From Pseudomonadota bacterium (lineage in GTDB: Bacteria > Pseudomonadota > Gammaproteobacteria > Burkholderiales > JABEVD01), in contig JAKBJU010000003.1 in assembly GCA_021835845.1 (NCBI GenBank), forward strand, positions 121,404-185,403: a stretch of 64,000 nucleotides of DNA. The letters run 5' to 3'. The number at the start of each line of letters is the position of its first letter. Position 1 is the first letter of the stretch. The position numbers and the translations under genes are program-made. Shown one piece after another: positions 33,378 to 42,177 of this stretch. Below the pieces are notes generated by a model that was not told where the DNA came from, did not search any database, and saw nothing but the letters and a program-made list of their open reading frames with translations.

Positions 33378-34325
33378 ATGGCAAACAATTCGGGAAACAT
33401 CTTGGGCAAAGCGCCGCTCGGCATAATCTTCGCTCTGCTCGCGGCGGTCGGCTTTTCGGCCAAGGCCATCCTGGTGAAGCTCGCCTATCTCGACCATGTG
33501 GACGCGGTGACGCTGCTCGCCTTGCGCATGGCGTTCTCCGCGCCATTTTTCATCGGGGTTGCGATCTGGTCGAAGCTCAGGCATGCCGAGCCGCTTTCCT
33601 GGCACGACCGATTTCTGGTGCTCGGGCTCGGATTCGTCGGCTATTACCTTTCCAGCTTTCTGGATTTTCTCGGGCTGCAATATCTTTCGGCGGGGCTGGA
33701 GAGGCTGATCCTGTTCCTCTATCCCACCATGACGGTGATCCTGTCTGCCCTGATTTACAGGCGCGCCATCGGCGGAAAGACGCTCGCCGCGATGGCCTTG
33801 AGCTATGCCGGGATCGTGCTGGTTTTTCTGCACGACGCCGGCGCGGGAGAATCCGGCGGCTTCAAGCTGGGTGCGTTTCTGGTATTTGCCAGTACCCTGT
33901 CCTACTCGATCTACCTGGTGGGGGCGGGGCATGCCATAGGCCGCATCGGCACGGCGCGCTTCACCGCCTATGCGATGGTGGTGGCAAGCATCGCGAGCCT
34001 GCTGCAGTTCGGCGCGACGCATCCGCTAAGCAGCCTCGAACTGCCGGCGCGGGTGTACGAACTCGCCCTCGCCATGGCGCTTTTCTCCACCGTGCTGCCG
34101 GTGTTTCTGCTGTCCTACGCCATCCGCCGCATCGGCTCGGGAAGCGCCTCGCTGGTCGGCTCCATCGGGCCGGTCAGCACCATCTACATGGCCTACCTGT
34201 TCCTGGGGGAGAAAATGGCGGTCCTGCAAATTCTGGGTTCGATGCTGGTGCTGGCCGGGGTGCTTCTCGTCAGCGCGACGAGGAATCCCCCGGCCGGACT
34301 TGTCCGGTCCGACAAGAACCCATAA
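33378..34325 (+). CDS. EamA/DMT-family permease
   Basis: The 315-residue product has about ten membrane helices in two EamA repeats (each about 130-140 residues), with the second starting near residue 165 (FKLGAFLVFASTLSYSIYLV). The typical GERLSxxQxxG-like end of helix 9-10 reads LGEKMAVLQILGSMLVLAGV. DMT permeases export amino acids, nucleosides or drugs; the substrate cannot be predicted. The ATG at 33378 follows GGGGTC weakly. It is the first chromosomal gene after the restriction island. Confidence 0.87.
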   Translation: MANNSGNILGKAPLGIIFALLAAVGFSAKAILVKLAYLDHVDAVTLLALRMAFSAPFFIGVAIWSKLRHAEPLSWHDRFLVLGLGFVGYYLSSFLDFLGLQYLSAGLERLILFLYPTMTVILSALIYRRAIGGKTLAAMALSYAGIVLVFLHDAGAGESGGFKLGAFLVFASTLSYSIYLVGAGHAIGRIGTARFTAYAMVVASIASLLQFGATHPLSSLELPARVYELALAMALFSTVLPVFLLSYAIRRIGSGSASLVGSIGPVSTIYMAYLFLGEKMAVLQILGSMLVLAGVLLVSATRNPPAGLVRSDKNP

Positions 34326-34356
34326 ACTGTGGTCGAAACCAATCCATGGAGAAAGC

Positions 34357-34659
34357 ATGTATATCGCAATGAACCGATTCAAGATCGTCAGGGGGATGGA
34401 AGACGATTTCATCGAAATCTGGAAGAAGCGCGAGAGCCATCTCGAAGGCGTGCCGGGATTCAGGGAATTCCATTTGCTGCAGGGGCAGAGCTTCGACGAT
34501 TACACGCTGTTCGCCTCGCATTCGGTATGGGATTCTGCCCAGGTTTTCGAGGACTGGACGAGGTCGGAGGCTTTCAGGCGCGCCCACGCCCATGCCGGAT
34601 CGACCAAAAGCGTCTACATGGGGCCGCCCAACCTCGAGCTTTTCGAGGCGGTGCTCTGA
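34357..34659 (+). CDS. IsdG/HmoB-like heme-degrading monooxygenase (ABM fold)
   Basis: The 100-residue product has the ABM ferredoxin-like fold. The three residues required in IsdG-type heme oxygenases are at matching places: Asn6 (MNRFKI), Trp67 (FEDWTRS) and His77 (FRRAHAH). The segment ESHLEGVPGFREFHLL is typical of the group. It probably opens heme to release iron. The stop overlaps the start of the truncated hemoglobin gene (TGATG), so the two are translationally coupled, a heme-linked pair. Confidence 0.85.
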   Translation: MYIAMNRFKIVRGMEDDFIEIWKKRESHLEGVPGFREFHLLQGQSFDDYTLFASHSVWDSAQVFEDWTRSEAFRRAHAHAGSTKSVYMGPPNLELFEAVL

Positions 34660-35033
34660 TGCAGGATACCCCCTATCAGCGCATCGGGGGCGAGGAGGGG
34701 GTGAGGCGGCTGGTGAACCGCTTCTACGATCTCATGGAAGACAGGGAGATTATCCGGAAATTGCACCCGGAAGATCTTTCGGAGTCCCGCGAGAAGCTCT
34801 TCCTTTTCCTTTCCGGCTGGCTGGGCGGACCGCAGCTCTATGTCGAGAAGCACGGGCACCCGATGCTGAGGCGGCGCCACCTGCCCTTTCCCATCGGGAT
34901 CGAGGAGCGGGATGCCTGGATGGCCTGCATGAAGCAGGCGATGCTGGACGTCGGCCTGGACAAGCTGCTTTTCGAACAGCTCCTGATGTCCTTTTCCCAG
35001 ACTGCGGATTTCATGCGCAACAGGGATTTGTAG
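34659..35033 (+). CDS. Group II truncated hemoglobin
   Basis: The 124-residue product is a 2-on-2 globin: TyrB10 (NRFYDLM, Tyr23), the proximal histidine in RRRHLPFPI (His74) and the TrpG8 that marks group II (ERDAWMACM, Trp87). Such proteins bind O2 and NO and are often used in NO detoxification or oxygen handling. It overlaps the heme-degrading enzyme gene by one base. Its link to heme turnover is suggested by the operon, not shown. Confidence 0.93.
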   Translation: MQDTPYQRIGGEEGVRRLVNRFYDLMEDREIIRKLHPEDLSESREKLFLFLSGWLGGPQLYVEKHGHPMLRRRHLPFPIGIEERDAWMACMKQAMLDVGLDKLLFEQLLMSFSQTADFMRNRDL

Positions 35034-35076
35034 CCTATATTGGGATTGTTCACAATCCACGTATCAGGAGGTCGGA

Positions 35077-35427
35077 ATGAAAAAGTCTCTCGTTTTTCTC
35101 GCCGTGCTCGGTCTTCTTCCGGGCGCATCCTTCGCGGCGGACGAAGCGCAGCAGCAGACCCAGGTTCAGCAGCGGATATATGGCAGCCAGCTGATGACGC
35201 CCGAGGAGCGCGCCGAATACCGCTCCAAGATGCGTGCCCTGAAGACGAGGGAGGAGCGTGCGGCCTTCCGACGCGAACACCATGAAAAAATGCAGGAAAG
35301 GGCGAAGGCAAAAGGCATGCAGCTGCCCGACATGCCGCCTGCCGGGATGGGGGGAGGGATGGGGCCGGGCATGGGAGGCGGCATGGGGCCGGGAGGCGGG
35401 ATGGGCGGCGGAATGCGGGGCCGTTAG
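35077..35427 (+). CDS. Exported Gly/Met-rich protein of unknown function
   Basis: The 116-residue product has a signal peptide (MKKSLVFLAVLGLLPGASFA), a charged helical middle (LMTPEERAEYRSKMRALKT, REERAAFRREHHEKMQERAK) seen in several betaproteobacterial exported proteins, and a C-terminal tail from about residue 88 made of glycine and methionine repeats (GGGMGPGMGGGMGPGGGMG). The Met/His content could bind Cu or other soft metals, but that is inference. AGGAGG precedes the ATG. It ends overlapping the convergent exonuclease gene by 4 bp. Confidence 0.75.
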   Translation: MKKSLVFLAVLGLLPGASFAADEAQQQTQVQQRIYGSQLMTPEERAEYRSKMRALKTREERAAFRREHHEKMQERAKAKGMQLPDMPPAGMGGGMGPGMGGGMGPGGGMGGGMRGR

Positions 35428-36179
35428 GCCGAGGCTGGCTTCAGGCGCTCCAGGATCACCACGGGAAAGTCGCATTCCTGCTTCAGGGATTCGAGCTGGT
35501 CTTCGCGTATGACCCGGACCCAGCTCTTGGGGAATTTGGTTCCGGTTCTTCCTCCGGGGGATTCCCAGTTGAAGCGCTTCGCCTTGGCTTTTTCCCGTTC
35601 GCTGAAGCCGACTTCCGCCTTGACGATGAGTCTCGGGTTGCTGGCGTTGGCGATCACGTTTGCGATGTCGTAGCGGGACAGGACGGTCAGCATGGTCAGC
35701 ACATCGGTGACGGCCCGGTGCGGGAAGCTGTTCAGGATGCCGTGGAAGCCTGCGAGATAGGTGAGGTTGCGGCTGGTGCAGTTTCTCGGGTAGTCCACGT
35801 CGTACAGGGTGTCGATCCACGGCTTGGCCGGCATCCTGTGGCTTTGCTGGCCGAAGAAAGCTTCCATCAGCGGGCGGTCGAATTCCCGCCCATTGTGCCC
35901 CACGATGTAGTCGGCCTTGTTCATCAGGTCCCTTATGGGATTGAGCACCCTGATGTCGGGCTTCGATCCGTGCCTCTTCAGGAGCGCATCCGACATTCCG
36001 GTATATTCGGCAGCTTCCGGCGATATCGGGCGGTCGTTGTCGATGAGAACGGAATAAATTTCGACGGGCTGGCCGAAATCCGTGTCCCACAATACCAGTC
36101 CGATTTCGATGATGAAGTTGCGGTCGCAGGAAGCGTTGAATTCGCCGCCGGTTTCGAGGTCAAGGCCGAGCAGGAGCAT
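35424..36179 (-). CDS. DnaQ-like 3'-5' exonuclease (DEDD superfamily)
   Basis: The 251-residue product has the exonuclease core: ExoI Asp7-x-Glu9 (LGLDLETGGE), ExoII with Asn/Asp in VGHNGREFDRPL and ExoIII with His and Asp in FPHRAVTDVL (H-x4-D, the DEDDh type). A C-terminal region (about 170-251) of unknown role follows. It degrades single-stranded DNA or RNA 3' ends in repair or processing; the substrate is not known. It is divergent from the P-type ATPase gene. Confidence 0.85.
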   Translation of the reverse strand: MLLLGLDLETGGEFNASCDRNFIIEIGLVLWDTDFGQPVEIYSVLIDNDRPISPEAAEYTGMSDALLKRHGSKPDIRVLNPIRDLMNKADYIVGHNGREFDRPLMEAFFGQQSHRMPAKPWIDTLYDVDYPRNCTSRNLTYLAGFHGILNSFPHRAVTDVLTMLTVLSRYDIANVIANASNPRLIVKAEVGFSEREKAKAKRFNWESPGGRTGTKFPKSWVRVIREDQLESLKQECDFPVVILERLKPASA

Positions 36180-36255
36180 GTTTATCCTTTTGCAGAAAGC
36201 CGATTGTATACCGAATTGCCGCCCGTTTCATGCAATACGCATGCGCCATGAAGGG

Positions 36256-36284
36256 TTGCCTGTATCGACCCCTTTTTGTTATAA
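36256..36284 (+). promoter_or_regulatory. Sigma-70 promoter abutting the P-type ATPase start codon
   Basis: TTGCCT (36256-36261) and TTATAA (36279-36284) are spaced by exactly 17 bp. Transcription would start near 36290-36291, on or next to the ATG at 36291, and no ribosome site is visible, so the mRNA may be leaderless. Confidence 0.5.
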
Positions 36285-36290
36285 AGCCTG

Positions 36291-38678
36291 ATGCGCAAAA
36301 TTTCGGATATTCCCGCCATGAAGGAAGGCGGCCTGACCCATGAAGAGGTCGCCCAGAGGATACGAGACGGGCAGACGAACTGGGTCAAGAAGGTCACTTC
36401 CCGCCCGGTTTCAGGAATCCTCGGCAGCAACATCGTCACCCTGTTCAACGGTATCCTGGCAGGTTCGATCGTGGCGCTGCTTTCCATCAAATCCTACAGC
36501 GACGCGCTGTTCCTTTCCCTGGTGACCTCGGGCAACATGCTTGTCGGGATAGTCGGGGAACTGCGCGCCAAATGGGCGCTGGACAGGATCGCCCTGCTGC
36601 GCAAGAAGAACGCGGTCGTGATCAGGGAAGGGCTGGAGCTTGAAATCAGGAGCGAGGAGGTCGTCAGGGACGATCTGGTCGTTTTCGGTCCGGGCGACCA
36701 GATCGTCGCTGACGGTATCCTGGTCTCTTCCGTGCCGGCCTTCATGGACGAATCCCTGCTCACCGGAGAATCGCATGCCGTGGAGAAGAAGCGCGGGGAG
36801 GCGATCTTTTCCGGAAGCTATTGCATGAGGGGATCGGGGCGCTACGTCGCAACCGGCGTGGGAGCCGGGTCCAGGGCCAACGCGCTCTCCGAACAGGCGA
36901 GAAAATACAGCAACATGCGTTCCCCCCTTCAGCACGATGTCAATTCGATCATCCAGGTTCTGACTGCGGTGATGGTTCTTTTCGTGCTGCTTCTGCTGCT
37001 TGCGAATTTCATCAAGCAGGTGCCGGTCGCCGCAAATATCCTTTCCATCGTGACCGTGATCAAGTCCCTGGTCCCCGAGGGGCTGGTGCTGATACTGACG
37101 CTCGCCTTTGCGCTCGGCTCATTGCGCGCTGCAAGGCGCCATGTGCTGGTGCAGCGGCTTTGCGCCATCGAATCCATGAGCCACATCACCACCCTTTGCA
37201 TGGACAAGACCGGAACCCTCGGCACCAACAGGCTGAATTTCGAGGAGCTCGTCTTTCTGGGTTCCGCCTACGACGAGACAGTGCGCAGGATAAGGCTGTT
37301 CACGGCGTCGGTCGGGGAGAAGAACCAGACTCTGCTCGCCATCGAAGCGAAGTATCCCGGCATACCGCGCGAAGTGCTCGACGAGTTTCCCTTTTCTTCG
37401 GGCCAGAAGATGAGTGCCGTGCGGGTGAGGGAGGAGGATGGAAGTGAAATTTCCCTGTGGCTCGGGGCGCCGGAAGCGCTTTTCGGGAGGAACCTGAATG
37501 CTTCGCAGGAATCGATGCTGACGGACTTCAGGCAGAAGGGATTCCGCGTGCTTGCGTTCGGGGCGACGCCGCAGCCCATTCCCCACAGGGAGGAACTGAC
37601 CCTGCTGGCCTTCATCGTGCTGCGCGACGAACTCAGGCCAGACGTTGCGGATGCGATCAGGTTTTACGAGGCGCGCGACGTCAGGCTCAAGATTCTTTCC
37701 GGGGATCATCCGGAAACCGTTGCGGCCCTGGCCAGGGAGGCCGGCATGTCGATTCACGGAGATCTCTTGAGCGGAGAAGATTTGCCGCCCGCAGACTCTC
37801 CGGAATTTGCCGCGGCAATTGCGCGCGGCCAGTTCTTCGGGCGCCTGGACCCGCAGCAGAAGATGCAGATCGTCAAGTGCCTGCAGGAATCGGGAGAATT
37901 CGTCGGCATGGTGGGCGACGGGCTCAACGACATTCCGGCCCTCAAGCAGTCCGATATCGGCGTCGCCATGAACAGCGGGTCTGCTGCGGCAAGAGATGTC
38001 TCCGACATCATCCTCCTGAAGGATGCGTTCACCTATCTTCCCGCGGCTTCCGAGGAAGGCGACAGGATAATCTACAACATCAGGCGCGTCTCCCGGCTGT
38101 TTCTCACCAAGAACATCTACACGCTTTTCTTCATCCTGTTTTCCGGCTTCGTGGGGCTGGAGTTCCCCTTGAGCCCGCGCTACATCACCTGGATAGACAT
38201 GCTCACCATAGGCATTCCCACCACGATCCTGACTTTCATGACTCCCGTGTTCGAAAGGCAGTCGCTCAAGCATTTTTTGTACGACACGACCAAGTTCGCC
38301 CTCGTCACCGGGTTTTCCATCGCCTTTTTCTCCCTCTTCGTTTACGTCAATTTCTATTTCATGGATAGCGATCCCATGGAAGGGAGAACCGGGGCAGTTT
38401 CCGTCATTGTGTTCATGGCGCTCTATGCCGTATTCCGCGTTTCCGTCATCGAAAGAGGCGCTTGCGCCACCTGGCGCCAGCGCTGGGGTGTATGGGCGAT
38501 TCTGGGAGGCGCCGTGCTTTTCCATGTCTTTGCGGTTTACAGTTCGCTCATGGACGGCTTTTTCGGCCTGACCTCGCTTGAGCCTCTCGAGTGGATTGTC
38601 GTGGTCGCGATTGCCTCTGTCGGAATGTGGGTGATCCACCGCCAGCTGCTGCGCGCGGGCGTTTCGGATGTCGGCTAA
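36291..38678 (+). CDS. CtpE-like cation-transporting P-type ATPase
   Basis: The 795-residue product is a P-type ATPase with the phosphorylation site MDKTGTLGTN (Asp305), actuator motif LLTGES, and hinge GDGLNDIPALKQSDIGVAM. The helix 4 motif PEGL (LVPEGLVLILTLAFALGS) and the short N-terminus without metal-binding domains resemble the CtpE/PacL2-type group; mycobacterial CtpE takes up Ca2+. About ten membrane helices are expected. Substrate assignment is inference. A later ATG at 36318 is possible if the promoter does not give a leaderless mRNA. Confidence 0.88.
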   Translation: MRKISDIPAMKEGGLTHEEVAQRIRDGQTNWVKKVTSRPVSGILGSNIVTLFNGILAGSIVALLSIKSYSDALFLSLVTSGNMLVGIVGELRAKWALDRIALLRKKNAVVIREGLELEIRSEEVVRDDLVVFGPGDQIVADGILVSSVPAFMDESLLTGESHAVEKKRGEAIFSGSYCMRGSGRYVATGVGAGSRANALSEQARKYSNMRSPLQHDVNSIIQVLTAVMVLFVLLLLLANFIKQVPVAANILSIVTVIKSLVPEGLVLILTLAFALGSLRAARRHVLVQRLCAIESMSHITTLCMDKTGTLGTNRLNFEELVFLGSAYDETVRRIRLFTASVGEKNQTLLAIEAKYPGIPREVLDEFPFSSGQKMSAVRVREEDGSEISLWLGAPEALFGRNLNASQESMLTDFRQKGFRVLAFGATPQPIPHREELTLLAFIVLRDELRPDVADAIRFYEARDVRLKILSGDHPETVAALAREAGMSIHGDLLSGEDLPPADSPEFAAAIARGQFFGRLDPQQKMQIVKCLQESGEFVGMVGDGLNDIPALKQSDIGVAMNSGSAAARDVSDIILLKDAFTYLPAASEEGDRIIYNIRRVSRLFLTKNIYTLFFILFSGFVGLEFPLSPRYITWIDMLTIGIPTTILTFMTPVFERQSLKHFLYDTTKFALVTGFSIAFFSLFVYVNFYFMDSDPMEGRTGAVSVIVFMALYAVFRVSVIERGACATWRQRWGVWAILGGAVLFHVFAVYSSLMDGFFGLTSLEPLEWIVVVAIASVGMWVIHRQLLRAGVSDVG

Positions 38679-38730
38679 AAAGCCCGCGGGAGTCATTCAG
38701 GACTTGCTGAAACTCTGATATACTTTCTGC

Positions 38731-40083
38731 ATGCACAACCGCGTTTACCGCCGCTCGAAATACATCTGGTTCTCGACCAGTTACTGGAAGCGCAGGCTCA
38801 TATTCTGGGGCGGGGCGGTTTGCGTCGGGATGGTCGCAGTGCTGTTCGCGGTCGCGAGCGCCTATGCCAACGACATGTTCCACGACCTGATCAACGTTTC
38901 TCCCTATCTGCCGCTGCTCGTCAGCCCGTTGGGGCTTGCCCTGGTGGTTGCCATCACCCGCAAATACTTTCCCGGATCCCAGGGGAGCGGCATTCCGCAA
39001 ACCATCGCCGCGCTCAAGATTTCCGACCCCGAGGCGCGCGAATCCGTGCTTTCCCTCAAAATCGCGGCGGGCAAGGTTTCCATGACGCTGCTCGCCCTGT
39101 TCTCTGGCGCTTCCGCAGGGCGCGAAGGGCCGACCGTGCAGATCGGCGCATCGATCATGCATGCCCTGGGGCGCCTGGGCTTCTTTTCAAGGGTCGACGT
39201 CGAGCGCAGCCTGATTCTGGCAGGCGGGGCGGCAGGAGTCGCTGCAGCATTCAACACGCCGCTCGCCGGCATCGTTTTCGCCATCGAGGAAATGAGCCGC
39301 TCCTTCGAGGAACGCACCAGCGGCGCGGTCCTGACCGCCATCATCGTGGCAGGGATGGCCTCCCTGGCGATGCTCGGCAACTATACTTATTTCGGCCATA
39401 CCAACGATTCGCTGGGATTCAGCCAGGGCTGGATTTACGTTCTGATTTGCGGCGTCGCGGGCGGCATCATGGGCGGGATCTTCAGCCTGACTCTGCTCAA
39501 TGCGAACAGGATGCTGCCGGAGAGAGTGGGCAGTTTCATGAAGGAAAACCCCATCCGGTTCGCCGCAGCCTGCGGCTTCGTTATCGCGCTCATCGGGATT
39601 CTCTCCGGAAGCTCCACCTACGGCACGGGTTACAGCGAGGCCAAACATATACTGGAAGGGACTTCCAGCATTCCGCAGGACTACGGCATACTCAAGATGC
39701 TCGCCACCATCGTTTCCTACCTGAGCGGCATACCCGGCGGAATATTCGCCCCTTCCCTTGCGGTGGGCGCGGGCTTCGGCTCCAATCTCGCCGCCGTGTT
39801 CGCCGATGCGCCTGCCGGTGCGCTCGCAACCCTCGGCATGGTCGCCTATTTTTCCGGCGTGGTCCAGGCGCCGATCACGGCTTTCGTCATCGTGATGGAA
39901 ATGACCGACAACCATAACATGACCATCCCGCTGATGGCGACCTCCGTGATCGCCTATGCGGTTTCCCGCATCGTCTGCCCCACGCCGCTCTACAAGACGA
40001 TGGCGGCAAGTTTTCTCGCCCGCGCGAATTCGAGCGGCGAAACATCGGGACAGGCTGGATCATCCCTGAAAAATCGAGTTTAG
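38731..40083 (+). CDS. CLC-family chloride channel/antiporter
   Basis: The 450-residue product is a CLC protein with the chloride-coordinating motifs GSGIPQT (near residue 86) and GREGPTVQIGA (near 130), the latter keeping the external gating glutamate, and a third GIPGGIFAPSLAVGAG motif. There are no CBS domains. It may exchange Cl- for H+ or conduct passively; the internal proton glutamate was not traced. It begins 52 bp after the P-type ATPase and could compensate charge. The IS remnant begins directly after its stop. Confidence 0.93.
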   Translation: MHNRVYRRSKYIWFSTSYWKRRLIFWGGAVCVGMVAVLFAVASAYANDMFHDLINVSPYLPLLVSPLGLALVVAITRKYFPGSQGSGIPQTIAALKISDPEARESVLSLKIAAGKVSMTLLALFSGASAGREGPTVQIGASIMHALGRLGFFSRVDVERSLILAGGAAGVAAAFNTPLAGIVFAIEEMSRSFEERTSGAVLTAIIVAGMASLAMLGNYTYFGHTNDSLGFSQGWIYVLICGVAGGIMGGIFSLTLLNANRMLPERVGSFMKENPIRFAAACGFVIALIGILSGSSTYGTGYSEAKHILEGTSSIPQDYGILKMLATIVSYLSGIPGGIFAPSLAVGAGFGSNLAAVFADAPAGALATLGMVAYFSGVVQAPITAFVIVMEMTDNHNMTIPLMATSVIAYAVSRIVCPTPLYKTMAASFLARANSSGETSGQAGSSLKNRV

Positions 40084-40084
40084 C

Positions 40085-40885
40085 AAGCTGCTGAAAAAGC
40101 CAGGAGCTTCCCGAAGTTGTTAAGATGGTGGAATTGCCAACTGGGACGGAATGAGATGAGCGGTATAGACAGCAAGGTGATGAACCTGTTCAGCTACGTC
40201 AAACTGGAAGATCGGGTACCGCAGGGTCATCCGCTACGCTCGATTCGCGAGATGGTGGACAAGGCGTTGATGCGGATGAACGCACTTTTCGACGAGATGT
40301 ATTCGGAAGCGGCGAATCTGCTGTCGAAGTAGCACTTTTAGGCTGACGGGACCTTGCTCATGGCGGCAGCCTCGATCAAGAGTTTCCGTCGCAAGGAAGG
40401 CGGCGGACAGGACAAGGGCGGCGGTGAAACGTTGCCCTCCGGAGGGCGGAACGAGGCAGTGGATTTCCATGGCGAGCAGTTGAGCAACGAAACCCATGAA
40501 TCGAAGACCGATCCTGATGTCCGGCTGTACAGGAAATCGAAGGGCACGGCGGCGAAGCTGTGCTACATGGGGCATCTTCTGACCGAGAACCGCAATGGAT
40601 TGATCGTGCAGGCCAAGGCGAGTCAGGCAACGGGAACGGCAGAGCGGGAAATTGCACTGGAAATGCTGGATGCCGAGCCCGCTTCATGCTGGCGTACCTT
40701 GGGCGCGGATAAGAATAACGACACCGAGGAATTCGTTGCAGAGTGCCGCAAGCGCAAGGTTACGCCGCATGTAGCGCAGAAGAAGCATACGGCGATCGAC
40801 GGGCGAACCACCCGTCATGATGGTTATGCTGTCAGCATGGAAAAGCGCAAGCGGATCGAGGAATGCAACGGCTGGTTCAGGTCGG
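40085..40885 (+). mobile_element. Degraded IS5-family insertion sequence, right end missing
   Basis: The left end has a terminal-repeat-like GCAAGCTGCTGAAAAAGCC at 40085-40103, right after the CLC stop. The inside holds pieces of an IS5-type transposase, with a central deletion and a lost 3' end. No matching right repeat (CTTTTTCAGCAGC) is present. The element ends abruptly near 40885 inside a cheW-like coding sequence, so a deletion joined the two. Confidence 0.7.
40156..40885 (+). pseudogene. IS5-family transposase remnant
   Basis: The first part (40156-40332) reads the N-terminus MSGIDSKVMNLFSYVKLEDR through ALFDEMYSE and then stops. A second open stretch (from about 40345) resumes far downstream in the protein (SIKSFRRKEGG, NETHESKTDPDVRLYRKSKG, RKRKVTPHVAQ, DGRTTRHDGYAVS) and ends at RKRIEECNGWF. 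About 100 central residues, with at least one catalytic acidic residue, and the C-terminus are missing, so it is inactive. Confidence 0.82.
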
Positions 40886-41293
40886 GTCGGAGTCCATTCC
40901 GAACATGTGGTCGAGGCGATCGATGTGAAAGGCATCACCGGTGTTCCCGGTGCGGGGGAGACCACGGTGGGCTACCTCATGTTCCGCAGCAAGCTTGTTC
41001 CTGTCGTGGGTCTTTGGGGCTTGCTTGGCAAGGCAGCCAAACGCCGGCACAGCCACGAACCGCAAATCGTCATTCTGGAGTTGGCCCCTGATGTGCTGCT
41101 TGGCGTGATGGTGGACGAGCTTGGCGAAATTCCTGAGATACAGAAGGAATACATCGAAAAGATTTCCGAGATGATTGCAGGAGAAAACATGCTTGCGGAA
41201 AGCCTGGTCAAGCCGGATGAGGCCAAGGGGCGAACGGAAATGATCGTCGTTATTTCACCGGATCGGCTGCGCAGAAAATTTCTGGCGATATAA
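40886..41293 (+). pseudogene. 5'-truncated CheW-domain gene
   Basis: From about 40886 the frame reads HVVEAIDVKGITGVPGAGET, VGYLMFRSKLVPVVGLWGLL, IVILELAPDVLLGVMVDELG and a C-terminal tail. This is the second half of a CheW-like domain, the adaptor between chemoreceptors and CheA. The first half is replaced by the IS remnant; the open frame extends back to 40817 only through IS sequence. The end overlaps the 3' end of draG (41250-41293) on the opposite strand. Confidence 0.75.
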
Positions 41294-42176
41294 TTGCTAC
41301 CTTTCCTTGTGCGAGACGCAGCAGTTCTTCGACCTGTTTCTCGATTTCGGAAGAGATTTGTGAATCCAGTTTGTCCAGCCAGCGCTTCGGAATGGCAGTT
41401 TTGCCGTAAAGCGCTCCGGCCAGCATCCCGGCAATTGCCCCCGTCGTATCGGCATCTTCCCCCCGATTGACCGTATCCACCACGCAGGACTCGAAAGAGT
41501 CGGTTCCGAAAAAATGGTGAAGGACGGTTTGCATGGTGTCCACGATGTAGCCCGAGGCGCGCCCCGGGTAAGGCGAGAAACGGAATTCCGGGTGTTCGGC
41601 GAGCAGTTCGTTCACGATGCTCCGGCAAGATTTCACTCCGCCCCCCTTGACCAGAATCTGCGTCATTTTTCCCAATGCCAGCGAGGCTGAGTCGGAAAGC
41701 GGATGGTTGTGGGTGATATGGCACTGCTCGATGATTTGTGCTTCCAGGGCATTTTCGTCGTTCAGGGTGGCGAGCACGACGGGCAGGATGCGCATGGCTG
41801 CGCCGTTGCCGCCGTCTCCAATATTCACAGGCCCGCTTAGGCTGCCGTCAACCATATAGCGTCGAATGCCGCGTCGGCACGTGTTGCCGATATCGGCAGG
41901 GCCCGATTTGAGCCAGGCGACGAAGGCTTCGGCAACGGCTTTTCCGTTCCAGCCATCTGAAGCGAGCAGGGCGCATCCCAATGCCAGCGACATTTCCGTG
42001 TCGTCCGTGACTTGTCCCGCTTCGAGCTTGAGCCATCCGCCTCCGATGATCTCCTTATGCATGCCGTATTGGTGGGCAATTTCGCGCGGCAGCATGAATT
42101 CGACAGTCGCTCCGAGGGCGTCGCCGACAGCCAGTCCCAAATAGGCGCCCAGCGCATGGTCAATGAGCCTGTCCAT
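41250..42176 (-). CDS. draG: ADP-ribosyl-dinitrogen reductase glycohydrolase DraG
   Basis: DraG removes ADP-ribose from the Fe protein of nitrogenase and so reactivates it. The 308-residue product has the ADP-ribosylglycohydrolase metal sites: GLAVGDALGATVEF, TDDTEMSLAL (Thr-Asp-Asp) and NRGEDADTTGAIAGMLAGA. It follows draT with a 1-bp gap on the minus strand, an operon typical of diazotrophs with post-translational control by ammonium or darkness/energy. The 3' end overlaps the truncated cheW, so the nearby rearrangement has not obviously damaged it. Confidence 0.96.
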   Translation of the reverse strand: MDRLIDHALGAYLGLAVGDALGATVEFMLPREIAHQYGMHKEIIGGGWLKLEAGQVTDDTEMSLALGCALLASDGWNGKAVAEAFVAWLKSGPADIGNTCRRGIRRYMVDGSLSGPVNIGDGGNGAAMRILPVVLATLNDENALEAQIIEQCHITHNHPLSDSASLALGKMTQILVKGGGVKSCRSIVNELLAEHPEFRFSPYPGRASGYIVDTMQTVLHHFFGTDSFESCVVDTVNRGEDADTTGAIAGMLAGALYGKTAIPKRWLDKLDSQISSEIEKQVEELLRLAQGKVAIISPEIFCAADPVK

Positions 42177-42177
42177 G

